Shown piece by piece: positions 28,473-40,839 of a stretch of DNA of 64,000 nucleotides. The notes under the pieces are model-generated. The model was not told where the DNA came from. It worked only from the letters and a program-made list of their open reading frames with translations, and ran no database searches. Position 1 is the first letter of the stretch, and each line of letters opens with the position of its first letter. The DNA comes from Prostheceraeus crozeri (Eukaryota > Platyhelminthes > Polycladida > Euryleptidae). The translations under genes and the position numbers were made by a program. The DNA lies in the NCBI GenBank assembly GCA_907163375.1, contig CAJQUW010011610.1, forward strand, positions 353,501 to 417,500, written 5' to 3'.

Positions 28473-28650
28473 AATGTCTTACTCCCCACTGGGGGCTTGG
28501 ACAGTGCCGTAATAGTCAGAATCCAGATGGAAAGTTGAGATACTTTTAGTCTGGACGTCCTACATCCTGCCGAATTTCAATGACACTCGCGGCTCAACAA
28601 CGCGACCAAAAGATTGCAAATCCGAGCACTTGACTGCTGTGCAACGAAGA
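28473..28650 (-). mobile_element. tRNA-derived SINE, family A, diverged copy
   Basis: Follows the family order (ACTCCCCACTGGGGGCTTGG, then TTTTAGTCTGGACG, then TTTCAATGACACTCGCGGCT, then the head), but with many substitutions. It is an older copy than those at 2388 and 3850. Confidence 0.7.
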
Positions 28651-28954
28651 CAAGAAGAATGGAGTAGGAGATTCTGCCAAAAAATTGCAATCGCAGTGGA
28701 CTTTGTTAACTTTTCATTCAAGCAAATAATCTCAGTTAAATTTCTAATGTCATTTCACGGTAAACAATCACCAATAAAAGTTTTGCCTGACAAATTCAAT
28801 TATTGAAGTCAAGGTCAAGGTCGGCACTCTCCTGGAAACTATTGCCTTAGTTATGTCTGATTTCGAACTATGCCAAAATTTACCCAAGAATATTTAAAAC
28901 TGACTTACTTAAACACAGAATTCATGGATGGAAAGACTGTCTTGGATAACTTAC

Positions 28955-29165
28955 CACCGATGCAACTGAGCAAGATTTCCTGCCAGGCTTCACCAGTGGC
29001 AGATCGAAATAACACGAGTACAGCTTGAGGAAACGTTTGAAAGTTGTTGTTGCGGTTGATTTGACTTCCTTCGTCGGTCAAGGAGATTTTGCCAAACATC
29101 TGCATTCCGATGACAGCATAGATAAAAAACAGCATCACGATCAGCAACGCGACATACGGCAGGGC
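28955..29165 (-). CDS. Cav1: Cav1 exon: IVS5, repeat IV turret, pore helix and filter
   Basis: 211 nt; acceptor TATTCCAG; donor GTG/GTAAGT at 28955, leaving one base of a split codon. It encodes [29 protein letters not shown], the turret, [20 protein letters not shown] and [12 protein letters not shown]. The Glu in TGEAW is the repeat IV filter residue. I chose this donor because the leftover G joins the next exon to read GEDVHCD in frame, matching other invertebrate L-type channels. A second GTAAGT donor 46 nt downstream (exon end 28909) would leave the wrong phase and reach a stop five codons into the next exon. Confidence 0.95.
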
Positions 29166-32100
29166 CTGGAATAGATATCAAATGAGCACATGTTCAGACA
29201 ACGACAGTAGGAAATGGCTAGAATATAAGATACCTGTGGGTTTTCTCCCCTACCCACGTTTTCAAATTTGTGCAAAATTGAAAACCTGGGGGTAGATGAC
29301 CCATAAGTGCCGAAAATAATATATTATTTCGAATTCGGATCGACACTAAAAGGAGGCTTGGCCCTGCATGATCTTCAATGACGTCATCGAAGTTAGTGCA
29401 ATTTCATGTAAATTGCATGCAGTTGCGATCCTCTTGCGTAATATATAGCATACAAGCTGGCATCCGGGATTGTGAGTGAGACTAGCTTTGGTGTAGACTT
29501 AAAGTGTGTATGTCGAATGCGACTTTATTTTTAAATGACTTGCGAAAGATGTTGAAATAGCAAAATAATCATCGAATAAACATGAGATAGCTGATTTTCA
29601 TAGAAAGCTTCGGCCACCGCTTTTTCTGTCATCATGATTTCGTCAATATAAAAGGAAAATACTTTGAATACGGCTTCAGAAGCAATATTTAGATGAAACG
29701 AAATTTAGGCCAAAAGTCTTCACGGAAGTAAAACGAAAGCAAAGACAAGGTTGCTATCGACGTCTATTTTTAAGAGCGCTTTTAGATTGCCTGCCGGATG
29801 AACATTTTTCATTTGTGCAGTTATTTGTGCAAATGTTCATTCAATTGATTTATGCAAAACATCTGAAATTACATTGCATCGCGGGCGGAGACAATCTGAA
29901 ATTTCTCGAATTCACACAAGACTCCCATCGATCTTCTCGAGATGGCAAAATGACGATCGAAAAACCAGAAAATCGAAAGACTTCTGACTGGTATGCAGAT
30001 AGACTGAAACCAAGATATTCTTAAACCAACAAGTCATATTTGCATTGCTATGTTAACCCCATAGAACTTGAGGTGGATTCTACACAAGTTAATGTATTAT
30101 TGCATTAGCTATTTCAAATCAAATTTGGATGTAATAGTTACTGAAAAATAACGAAAGTATCGCATTATCATGAAAGAAATGCATACGCGAAGGATAATGA
30201 TTGCATTCGGCAATCAATTTAAAGAGCGTCCGTAAATAAAAGGGTTTTGCTAAAAAGTAGGACGAAAAAGGGACTAATTTAGAAAAAATGGAGGTCCTTC
30301 CAAAAAAGGAAGACTGGTAACCCTGCAATAATCTTTCGACAGACAATGAAGTCTATGCAAGCACTCAATACTTTACATAAGAAGCATATCATTAATTGCA
30401 TGAATACATGAGAAGAACAAGTGTCAAATGCGAGATTTAAACGCATGTGATATAAAAGCTCAATGTAGACTCGTTCAGACTATTAAAGCTTATGCCTCAA
30501 GCTAGGTGTTTTCATCTTTGCTATCGGCAAAATTCTGAGAAAAGAATTAAAACCGCAGATTTATCCACATGCATTTTGATAATTATCTAAGATCATAAAA
30601 TAAAGCTTACATCACTGAAATTGTATAATATGCTGACTGCAAAGTGCGCGTATATTTCATAGATGCTAGTTAAAGCTAATGAAAAAATATCATGAAGACA
30701 TGCGAATAAATAAAATGACCGAGTCAAATGTTATATATTGAAGTCCAAAAAAATTGTACTAGTAAATCTCCTATGATTGCCGCTGTAAACTACAGCATTA
30801 TAAGCATCAACAATGGTTCATCATTTCACTAACCAGAGACAATTTTGTCTCAGATGCAGTTTAACTAAATATTTCAACTACCGATATTACGATAAAGCAA
30901 CTCGTGACGATGTGCAGATATCTTGAATATTGCTTTGTTTCCCTTTCAAATGTTCACTTCTAAATTTGCTCAACATAGGGACATCCTGTACATTTCAGAA
31001 AATGCTAAATATTTGTCTATTAATCAAAATTTTTATGTGCGAAAGGGTAGCTAGCAATGTTGCGATGAAAATGACAAGGGTTTGGATGAATTTGATCCTG
31101 TGAGCGTGTAACAGATATCGCTGTAGTTCAAGGACGAAATTTAGTAAAATTGGAGCAAAGAACAGCACATGACGCCAGATAATGTGCAAAGTTAACTGAT
31201 GATATGTACCATGAGTACAATATAACGTACATGAAATTCAAGCAAAGTGAAAACCTAAACACTGTTAGTCAAATTTTCATTTGGTGATGAATAATTATAA
31301 TAATAATTTTTATTGTAATATTGCAGTATATAACATCTACTTATATGAAATTTAAGCACAGTGGCTCAGTTGACAATCAAGTTAATAATCCCTATGCACT
31401 AGATTTTTCTAGTCACCTTCGAATTTTCCCTTGCCATGACTGTATTCTCAGAAATTAATGATTTCAGTAACAATAAATTCGCTACATGCGAGTACAGATG
31501 TGATTAACGGAAAAATTGCAGCATTTACCGATTAACACAGAGAAAACATCCGAGTGTCTCTGCAAGTTGATGTATAGACTAAAGACTAGTTGGCAATACC
31601 ATGAATAAGCAAAATCGACTGGCAAGGAATTAAGACTTCAACACATTTTCTTCCTAATGGCGCCAACTTAAAATGTATGACTTCCACAACTTCAAAATTC
31701 AGAAGATTAGCTCTATTTAAGTCTTTAAACGATTATTATTAGAAAAACTCAGTTAAATGAAGCCAATAATGGCAAAAACAACTGAATCTAGCGAAATTAT
31801 TTTGAATACTTCCTTGGTTGTGTTTCGAGAAATGCTGTTCATGGGAGACCGTTGTCTATATTCTAGCTCTGGATCAAAATGAAGAAAAGTGATTAAATGT
31901 CAACGAGGAGATTTAGTCACAGGTTTCAGTTTTCTTGAAATCAATCTAAGTGAAACCGTAATTATATTTTCTACAATGGTCGCACGTTTATAAAATCGTG
32001 ATGACATTTGCCTTCTCCAAAACGTGCGACAGAGTTACTGCAAGACAATTTAGCAATACATGTAAAAGACGCAAATTGAACTCAGTCTGATTTCATAGTA

Positions 32101-33260
32101 CGATTATTCATCGGTAAAATATATTGAGGTCATAATGCAGAGAGTTCATAAAGGTGAACGAAGGTTCAAAACAAAACCATTAGCGAAGACATGTATTTGT
32201 TCTCACATTGTTTCCAGCCAAAAGACTTATGATTTTGTGATAACTTCACGATATCACTAATGTTTTCCTAGTTTACAGATTTTGATGACCAGTATATGAA
32301 AAGAGAGCTCAGAAAATGCTCTTTCTCCTCTTGCCTGATTCATTATCATATTCACATGCTTACCTTTTGAAACATTGGGATTCGTAAATTGAGCGATTTT
32401 CATATCTTGAACACTGCTCAGCAAATACAATATATATATGAATGTATTTATTTCCTCATAATGAAAATCACACTGCATTCAAATGCTCTTTAAAACATAA
32501 TTGCATAAAAGCATATAAACAATTGCCAATGTAAGAATGGTAGGACTAAAAAAACTCAGATAGGCCAACATTTATAATACAGCCCGATTGCAGATGGAAA
32601 AAGGAAGAGGCCCACCTTCTTGATTTGCATAGCGGCATGCAAAGATGGTCAGTTCTAGTCAATGATTCTGGAAGTAATTAGTGAATGATGTTGTTGGGGT
32701 CCAAGATTTTCTCTAAGGTTCTTATAGAAAGTTTACCTCGTCGCAATGATAAATCTTCCAGAATATAACAACCGCAATCCACACTACAGATGATCCGGTG
32801 ACACCGCTTTCTGATTAGCTCTTCTTATGGGAGCATTGTATATTTGAACAAGATCTCTCTTCGAAACTGATGGCATTCGCTTGAGCTTACGTAGGACATG
32901 GACTCTCTGTGTTGCGGTTTTCGCTATTTGATCTATGTGGAGATTCCTTCAGCAAAATTCAAGTGGTCCGTTTTTTAAGATCAGCTGTGCAGAATGGTGC
33001 ATTATTAGTCGTCAATTAGCTCAAAAGGCTTAAAATTTTCGAAATGCGTGGATTGAATTGAAAATAAGATTGTCATGGCACTTTTCATAACAAATTCTGA
33101 TGCAGGTACATAATTAACATGGTCGTTAGTGTGGAAAGCCAGTTTTTTTCTGTATCTCGATAATAGCACCGAAACTACATTCATATTTATATTGTTGACT
33201 TTATTTTTGCAGAAAGATATTAATTCTATCTAAGATATATTTTGGTACAAATTTATCTAT
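29166..33260. other. Intron; nothing clearly recognised
   Basis: AT-rich intron 5' of the repeat IV pore exon. A run at 31290-31315 (ATTATAATAATAATTTTTATTG) may be a LINE 3' tail. A 69-codon frame at 29815 has no known signature. Confidence 0.45.
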
Positions 33261-34258
33261 GCAGTTGACCATAAAACATGGCAGCGTATCTTTTCTTTCT
33301 TGAATTGAGAGACACTTCCTGTTTGAGAACAGTCACGAAATATTGACTGCTTTTGGGCAATACCTGCGGCAAGTTTTCCAGGCAAGAGGTGAACACACGT
33401 TGCATCAATTGTTTTCTTCATTCTGTCATTTGTTCTGTTTTAATCATAATTTGAATTTTTCTTCTTGAAATTGTTAAAAAATTACAAAAAGATAAAATAA
33501 TTACAAACAGATTAATTTCAGGAAAGAACCTTGACGTCAGTCCTCGTTCTCCATTATCACTCTAATTACGCCATCCGATCAAACACGTCATTTACTATCG
33601 CTCTTCCATTATGTCTCTTTCGTCATCAAAATCCATCCCGATCACAGACACTTCTTATTACGGCTCTACATTCACAATTTATTTTGCTAGCTAAACCATG
33701 ATGAGGATGTGTTTTGATGGTTGCTTGTTTGTATCTCTTTGATGTCTTCTTAGGTAGAGATGAGATGTTAAGGTTGCAGTGTTAAAGCCGCTTCAAAGAT
33801 ATCGAGGAGCACTTGATGCTAATGATAAATGTTAACATAGCGCTGAAAATGTTGACTTCTAAATCTTTTAATTTGCATCAAAATTTACAATGCTAAAAGT
33901 TGAACTCAAAAAATTACCTGTAATCAATATGAAAGCGTATCTGGCTAGTCATCGCACCAGAATGACTTTCACATGTTATGACACAGTCGGAAATTTCCTT
34001 TCTAATTCCTTAATAAAATCATTCATTGTGTAAACACAGTTTAGCGACAGCAGCTCGTTGAAAAATGTATGTTTCCACTAATTTGGACCCACCAATTCCA
34101 AGAAACATTATTTTTGAAAAGTAAAGCCTGACGTGACAACTTCAGGGCATTGTCCAAAGGCAGTCAAGATTTCGTGACAGTACTCAAACAGGAAAAGTCT
34201 CTAAATTCAAGAAAGAAAAGACTTATAAAATACGCAGCCATGTTTTATGGCCAACTGT
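33261..34258. mobile_element. Non-autonomous DNA element with ~120-bp terminal inverted repeats
   Basis: The end 33261-33381 (starting GCAGTTGACCATAAAACATG) is matched in reverse complement by 34139-34258 (ending CATGTTTTATGGCCAACTGT) at roughly 80% by eye. The 760-nt interior has no transposase-like frame. Target duplication could not be defined. Confidence 0.7.
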
Positions 34259-34396
34259 ATATACTACTCGGATACTTCGTGACCTATACCTATTTGAGTA
34301 TTAGGCATGTATATGACGATTGAAATTGAAAGTGCCGAGCAAAGCTCTGGGCGGAACACACGTCGTACATATATACATCAGACTTAAGACATTTAC

Positions 34397-34522
34397 CTGA
34401 AATGATTTGATGAAAGTCCACAGGAGCGTCCGAATACCTTCACCTCTACTGAGGAGCTTCACCAGACGCATTGTTCGGAATAACCGGAAGAAGTTTATGC
34501 TGAAGAATTTGCTATTCTCACC
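34397..34522 (-). CDS. Cav1: Cav1 exon: repeat IV voltage sensor IVS4 and S4-S5 linker
   Basis: 126 nt, 42 codons, phase 0 at both ends; acceptor TTCTTTTAG, donor CAG/GTAAAT. It encodes [20 protein letters not shown] then [20 protein letters not shown] and FQ. Arg/Lys residues recur every third position through IVS4, and the [12 protein letters not shown] linker is typical of Cav1 (Cav2 has a different linker). One position usually Val in FRVMRL is Thr here. Confidence 0.96.
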
Positions 34523-34842
34523 CTAAAAGAAGCGAAAAGAAAAAGTTGAAAGATCGTGAATATTGAATGATCACGTATTAGAACGAACACAAGAATATCA
34601 ACATTTGTAAATAAAATGCTACTAATAAAAGTATTCTATTGTCATGCAATTCAGCAAAATCCAGTAATGACACATTTTAGATAATATGAATGAGTTATCG
34701 CACAGCATGTGAATCATGTTACACCTTGGGCATTCATATAATCAATACATAAATGAATATTCTTTGTATTGGTTTTATAAATATGCTGCTAATCAGAGAT
34801 ATATATATGTACATAAAACTAATTTGTATTATGAATGGAATT

Positions 34843-35043
34843 AAAAAGAGCCAATATTGAAAGATGTTGCTTTTTTTAAATTTTTTTTCTTAATTTCAGT
34901 TAACATCCGCTATCTCCAGGGAAAAAGGAAGATAAATGCTTCCTTTTTACCTGACGACAGGTAACGGATGTTAGCTGAAATTAATTGTAAAAAATAACGA
35001 AAAAGAAAATATAATCAACATCTTTCAATATTGGCTCTTTCCA
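34843..35043. repeat. MITE-like inverted repeat
   Basis: The arm beginning AAAAGAGCCAATATTGAAAG and ending TTTCAGTTAACATCCG is matched in reverse by CGGATGTTAGCTGAAATTAA through TCAATATTGGCTCTTTCC. The centre holds its own small hairpin (GGAAAAAGGAAG with CTTCCTTTTTACC). Total about 200 bp. It lies 320 bp from the IVS4 exon. Confidence 0.75.
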
Positions 35044-36392
35044 ATTCAATTCAAAACATGACAAATAGCTAAGACAATTTATCTAAAACTTTGTTTAAAA
35101 AATGATTTTTATCAGTTTTAATAAATAGCGGATCGGTAAACTCAGAAACCCTGTTGACAATGCTGTGTAACAAGAAATATAGAAAAAAGATTGAATATTG
35201 AGTTTCCAACCAGTTAACAAGCTATATCATCAATGCAAACTTGTATTGTCCTTTAACACGGACCAATTCTGTGACACACTGAACGGCAACGCATGCATGC
35301 AAATAAGCTAGAAAGATCCTCCATAGAAGTCAAATGTTGACATCGTAACATTTAGATGGATGTTAAAGGCTAATCTAGACTTAGCTGCGAATGCTAAAAT
35401 ACCTACATTTGCTTGACTTCATTGACTTTCATCTAAATTATGAACATAATGATAAAAAAATTCAAACTCTATGAAATTGAAGACTTTTTTGACAAAATAC
35501 TGTTTTTTTCTTTAGTACTGCATGAATTAATTTATTATATTTAAGTTATTTACAGTTCGACAAATATCTAAGTGTGGATTGAAAAATGCATCAAATTCAC
35601 TGATTCAAATGAAATTTCACAATTATATCAAACAAATCGCTTCGCGAAAATAGTGCTTCATTACCCATTTTAAATAATAGAAACTGTTGACAATTTAAAT
35701 GTGTTTAAAGAAAAAATCACTCTTTCTACGACCCACTTTCAAGACACCAATCATAGCATCTTTCAAAAACTCATCTCCTAGGTTTTGCAGTGAAGGGAGT
35801 AACTCCATCTTAAATCTTGGCGAAACATGTTTCTTATCTCTTTATTACTATTCCGGTATACAGAAAATCTCATCTTGTAACAATTGCCAATGGTGAGCTT
35901 GTATCACAGAGAATGATGTTGTAGACATTTTTAGCTGTTTCATGTATACAGACAAATCTCATTCTCAAAAGCACACTAACAAAGAGTATTGCTTTAAACT
36001 TGTTTGAGCTGCGAATCAGCATCCGTTTCATTTCCCTTTCTTTGAGTAGAATATCAAAAAACATCATTACAAACCAAAATGCGAATATTAATCCAGTCAC
36101 GACATTTGCAAGAGATGTTTTTCCAAATAAAAATCGATCACAATGAGTTGATGTAATGCTTTAACTACAATCTCTGCTTCAAATCATGTGCTTCTTGTTA
36201 ATCGGATAAATATGAAGAAATGATGTATTTATCAATTAATTCTGGCTCTTCATGGCAGTTAGTATGTTGTTCTACACAAAGTAACACTCCTTTTTTTTTA
36301 AAACAAAAGATCTATATATTTCAAAAGAAATATATAAAAAAAACCGGTTTCAGCAAAAAGTGACCTTCTCAATGGTTCAAAAATGCCCTCAC
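35044..36392. other. Intron; nothing recognised
   Basis: AT-rich sequence. The only link is ACTCCTTTTTTTTAAAAC at about 36285, which resembles the outer part of the inverted repeat at 1494-1712. Confidence 0.45.
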
Positions 36393-36540
36393 TGGCGAGG
36401 TGGCCTTGTGGTAGAGTGCTCGCTCTGCGTACGGGAGCACTTGGTTCAAACCCTGGTCCGGTCAAACTTAAGACTCTTGAAATAGGCACACTCTGCGTTC
36501 TTCCAAAGCACTCATCACAAAAAGAATGAGAGTTGAATAG
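36393..36540 (+). mobile_element. tRNA-derived SINE, a second family
   Basis: TGGCCTTGTGGTAGAGTGC (A box) and TTGGTTCAAACCC (B box) are spaced as in a tRNA, but the rest does not form a tRNA. The body after CCGGTCAAACTTAAGACTC differs from family A. Confidence 0.5.
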
Positions 36541-36689
36541 ACTACAACAAGTAACTTCACTACTATTACAAATGGATCGATCAATCAATCATTAGTTAAT
36601 TGCAATTATACGTTGACACCAATCAATTTATTAGCCTACGTCCAGTCAATTGAAATGCTCGGTTGGGGAGAGTATAAGCCCAAATAATT

Positions 36690-36782
36690 TGACGTCACTC
36701 TCCTAGATCGGAATTTGGACGGTGCTGAGTTCCGTTAGACTTTCATACTGCTGGAAGCTTAGCTATTGAGCCATGGAGATCA
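36690..36782 (-). mobile_element. SINE family A fragment with internal deletion
   Basis: Tail-like TGACGTCACTCTCCTAGATC and GGACGGTGCTGAGTTCCG are followed after a deletion by a degraded head (GAGCCATGGAGA), minus orientation. It sits 23 bp from an oppositely oriented copy. Confidence 0.5.
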
Positions 36783-36804
36783 TACTTTGATATTACATAC
36801 ATTG

Positions 36805-36912
36805 TGGTCTCCATGGCACAGTGGATAAGTGCTTGGCATAGCGATCTCTTGGTCCATAGGTCGAGCCCCAGAAGGGTCATTGGAAGTCGGTAGGCTTCGG
36901 GACTAAATGTCT
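36805..36912 (+). mobile_element. tRNA-derived SINE, family A, 3'-truncated
   Basis: Head GGTCTCCATGGCACAGTGGA, then GGTCGAGCCCCAGAAGGGTC and TCATTGGAAGTCGGTAGG in plus orientation; the body ends early near GGACTAAATGTC. A further degraded piece may lie at 37595-37700. Confidence 0.75.
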
Positions 36913-38041
36913 ACCAGCGTATTTTGACAGCTTTCATTTACAGCTAATCATATCTAAATTACATTCAATCAAAGTTGACGAAAAGAGACTGTATAAGAAC
37001 TGAAACTGTGAATGAACCAAACCTTAAATGTCTATGTTTTGGTAGTAGAACTATAAAAATTTTGATAAATGGAAATGAAATTAATTTATTGCTGGAAACA
37101 TAAACATGATTTGGCTTTAATGAACAGAATCGCAGCTATTTCCAATATCCTCGTAAGGTATTTCCGGCAATAATCACGCGCTGGAGACGCAAATATAAAA
37201 TGACTTGTTGCGCAAGCACAACCGGTAACACTTCCAGAAATTTCGAATAGCTGATATGATATAAGTTTATCATTCAAATGCTCAGTGGCTGGGGTATTTA
37301 TAACAACGTAAAAGGCAGTGCCATGACATGATCTTATCACAATTCATTTCGATATGCCTAATATTTGATTCATAATATTTATTCCTTAGCTGTAATACGA
37401 CATTGCTTAATGCTTAATGAAAATCAATCGTCCAAATATATTAGAATTTTTATTCTGAAGAAAAAGACGTTTTCATTCTAGTTATGCACATCCGGCTATC
37501 TGTGGATGCTTGGAATGAGTGGTTTTAATGCAATTTTGAGGTTGTGAAGATTTGATGTAGAAAAAGAGAAATTTGATCAGTGGTTTGCGTTGCACGTCGA
37601 TTAAGTGCTTGACCCAGTCATCTTTTAGTCTGCCCCAAAGGTGTCATTGGAGATTGAACCAAAAAGATCACAATAATCGAGATGACTTGTCAGCGCCGTC
37701 CAAGCAAGCCTCCATTGGGAGAGCAATGACGTTCAATCTGCATTTTTTTCATTACTTAAAAAATAAATTTGATTCCTTGAACGATGTATTTAAAAATGTA
37801 CAAAGTAAAGATAAAGAGATAAAATCTTCTTTTTTTACTTCGATGTATCACATTGGTTTCAAAAGTCAATTCTTCTTCTGTTAGGAAATCATGCTATGTC
37901 CCTGCATTTCAAAATCTTGTGACATAATTTCATCGCAAATTACTAGTTGTGAGATATGAAAACTTTAGGAGCAAAACGATTAAGGCACCGCCTCCCAACC
38001 TTGTACACAATATATCCAGACAATTCTTTGCATCAACTCAC

Positions 38042-38125
38042 CGCCACTTTAGCGTAGATGATATCGATGTAGCTGCCCAAGACAATGATGAAGTCGAAAA
38101 CATTCCACGCATCACCAAAGTAATT
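38042..38125 (-). CDS. Cav1: Cav1 exon: IVS3
   Basis: 84 nt, 28 codons, phase 0 at both ends; acceptor CAATTCTCAG, donor GCG/GTGAGT. It reads [20 protein letters not shown] then DIIYAKVA. The Asp of NVFDF is the conserved S3 acidic residue. The S3-S4 linker formed with the next exon is very short (KVAGENSKFF). Vertebrate genes carry an alternatively spliced linker exon here; I did not find one in the 3.5 kb intron. Confidence 0.94.
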
Positions 38126-38222
38126 CTGAGAATTGAAGAAAGCATTTAATGAGCCGCATGTGAGATCAGAATCATAAATACAAAAATAGTCTATTTACTT
38201 ATATTAAATTAGTGACACATAC

Positions 38223-38333
38223 CTTGAAGCTAAATGCAGATAACTTCAGCACAAACTCGACCGTGAAAACTCCTGTAAAAACCATGTTTAGAATATCCAG
38301 GACTTCATTGTATGCTTTCGGTTGGCTGTCAAA
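38223..38333 (-). CDS. Cav1: Cav1 exon: IVS1-S2 loop and IVS2
   Basis: 111 nt, 37 codons, phase 0 at both ends; acceptor GTGTTTCAG, donor AAG/GTATGT. It encodes [11 protein letters not shown] (extracellular loop) and the IVS2 helix [20 protein letters not shown] followed by SAFSFK. The Glu in FTVEF is the voltage-sensor countercharge residue conserved in S2 helices. Only a 97-nt intron, by far the shortest in the window, separates it from the IVS3 exon. Confidence 0.95.
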
Positions 38334-39204
38334 CTGAAACACATGTATAAGATTCAATAGTAGATTGGTTTTCAAATGCCAAAACTTTCACATCCCTTCG
38401 TAATTTGTACTTCAATAATAATCCTGATCATAAACAAACATCATCAAAATTCTTGACGCTCTCAGACTTTACTACTACTGACAGACTTATAATGAATTTA
38501 CTAATATTCAGACCTTTATACTTCTGAAGCCAGCTGAAGCCGTTTGTCTTCGAAAGCTTTTTCTTATCTTAGCATATTTCTAAAATTTCAAAGTTTATTA
38601 TAGATTATTTCTTTCTGGATGTCAAAAAGAAATGAATGCGTTCAAGTTCTTAGTGTTGTTGATGTTTGTTAAACTTTTCATATTAATCAAACCAATGCAT
38701 GGCGGAAATTATTTTGAACTTATCATTTTCAAAATCTCAATTCCTCGAAACGTTTTGAATTTTGAATCCAAATTTTATTTGGATCAGAATCGTTGAGTTG
38801 AAAAATCATCAGTAAACCGAGTCAAATTACTGAGCTCTGAAGGAAATGACTGGCACCGAGAAGAACTACAGCTTGCTTTCTATACATATCCTGAATACGT
38901 TGCTGGTGACTATATGTAGCCTTGTTCAGTTTTAGAAGGCCATCTCTCCATTTTGAGCACAGCATTATAATTCCTTGACTGGAACAACCCTACACTGACC
39001 AGGCAGACTGATGCAGAAGTCCATGAATGATACAAGAGAAGAATGTTGTTCTTAGAAGTATCGTGACCACTGGACAGCGTTGTGGTGTCAACCATTTGAA
39101 ACTTGAATGAACATGTTGTTGATATAATGACTCCGCTGTATCACTGGCTGTTCGATTTTGCATTTTTTATCGGATTAACTGCTACCTTTGCTAATTTTCG
39201 TAAT

Positions 39205-39290
39205 TTTTGATAATAATAATAATTCCTTTATTTTTATCCCGCTTTACAAAAAGTTTCAAGCGGCTAAAATAATACACGGGTATGCATGTT
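39205..39290 (-). mobile_element. LINE 3' end with ATT-repeat tail
   Basis: On the minus strand a stretch with AAGCGGGATAAAAATAAAGG ends in (ATT)n. The LINE at 49400-50240 ends in a comparable AATAAAG plus ATT-rich tail, so this is probably a short 5'-truncated relative. Confidence 0.45.
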
Positions 39291-40539
39291 CAGGCAAAAC
39301 GTTTCTTTGTATTGTCTTTTAAACTGCATTTCTTCTTATGTCGCGATCAATATGTGACTTCACTTGTGTTTCAGTATTGGCGGATTTATATGCATTTAAT
39401 TTTATCAAATCCAACGCTATCACTGGATAGTGGGGAGAAATAAATTATGGGTCGCAATTTTAAGGAAATGAGAAGGGACATTTATTTGTGGCAGTCAAGT
39501 GGATACTTTCAGCTGGTAATTTACTCTATGTCCGGCTCTCTGACATGAAAATCGATTTCGCATTGGTCAGGATCGGCCAAGGATGTCTGCATACACCTTA
39601 TAGATAAAAAATTGAATGATTAGCAATGCCGGGGATTGAGCTCGAACTCTCGTATTATTCGTTCTCCAAGCTAGCTACGATGGAAAACAAGCGCCGGATC
39701 TGCATCAAATTCAAGGATGGAAAATCATCTGAATGTACGACAGTCTGGGATGCATCAACTTTCAGATACTTCCAATTTAAACTTTTATTTTTTCAAAGGT
39801 ACATCGATCACATTGCATTCCTACCAAGGAAAGTATTTTAGGAATTTGTTGTTAAGTAATTGCATGGTTTGAAAGAAACGTTATTTCATGAACTAATCAT
39901 GTGTCAACAGAATCGCTTCTATCAGTGCGATGCACCTATAATCCAAGTTCCTCAGATGCAGATGTCTATGAAAGCATTTGATCAGTCTCTATTCACTCCG
40001 ATAAGTTTGTTCGCTCGGAATACATTTGAGAATGACGGGATTTGACAAAATCCAAATGGAATGTATTTCGAAATTGATGTTGCTTCCATCAAAAGTTTTA
40101 TCTGATGCCGCTGTGTCTTTAGTTCGCTGTCATTGAAAATGGTCGAAATTCTTTAACTGTCTATTACCGCATATTTTTTCGTGCTTCCATCATAATTTAG
40201 AGAACTGTCTCTGTTATTTGAAAAGCGAAGCGTCAAATGTTTTAAGTAACATAGACAGTGAGTTCAATTGCAGGTGGAAGCAGTGAAAGCTATGCATATT
40301 TCCTGCATGATATTGAATTCTTGCACCATTACCATGCACTCCTAGATAGTTCACGCTATTGCGAAGAACTGCAATGATATCGCAATGCATCTACATAGAT
40401 TGTCAATGCAAGAATCACGTTTTCAACGCACTGATAAAAATACAAAAAACTGCAATATCCATAGAAGTAGATAATAGCACTTTCTATGGTATTGTTAATT
40501 TCTATGGCAATATCATGTTGGAAATTCAATTCAATTCAA

Positions 40540-40802
40540 CAACTCACTGAAATTGATACGTAACAATGAAACCTCTAGAATGAAAGTAAAGCTTCATGCA
40601 ATACACAATTGTGACAGAAAAATCGCACGCATTTTCACATAGATACCCTTGTCAACGGCTAAAGCATTGGATTAGAATCAGTCACATGAGCAATTATAAG
40701 TTTTTCATTGGTGGCTCATGCCCCAACTTAGTTCCCCAAATGTGCCGCGACCTTGAGTCAATTTCCATTCAATTCAACTTCAGATAAACAATCTATTTCT
40801 AT
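40540..40802 (-). repeat. Dispersed repeat R, minus-strand copy
   Basis: Reverse complement of 14365-14625 at high identity over about 260 bp, including the GGTCGCGGCACAT stretch. Just left of it (40480-40510) two copies of TTTCTATGG flank TATTGTTAA in a short inverted arrangement that recurs near 58320. Confidence 0.75.
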
Positions 40803-40839
40803 GTTGTAGGCCTATATGATAAAAATCATATTTTTGTTT

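Noticed and set aside
28905-29147. Open frame running past the 28955 donor to [17 protein letters not shown]
   Set aside because: The extra 15 codons come from using the distal donor. Phase matching with the next exon and family comparison support the proximal donor as the main form, so the extension is reported only as a possible alternative.
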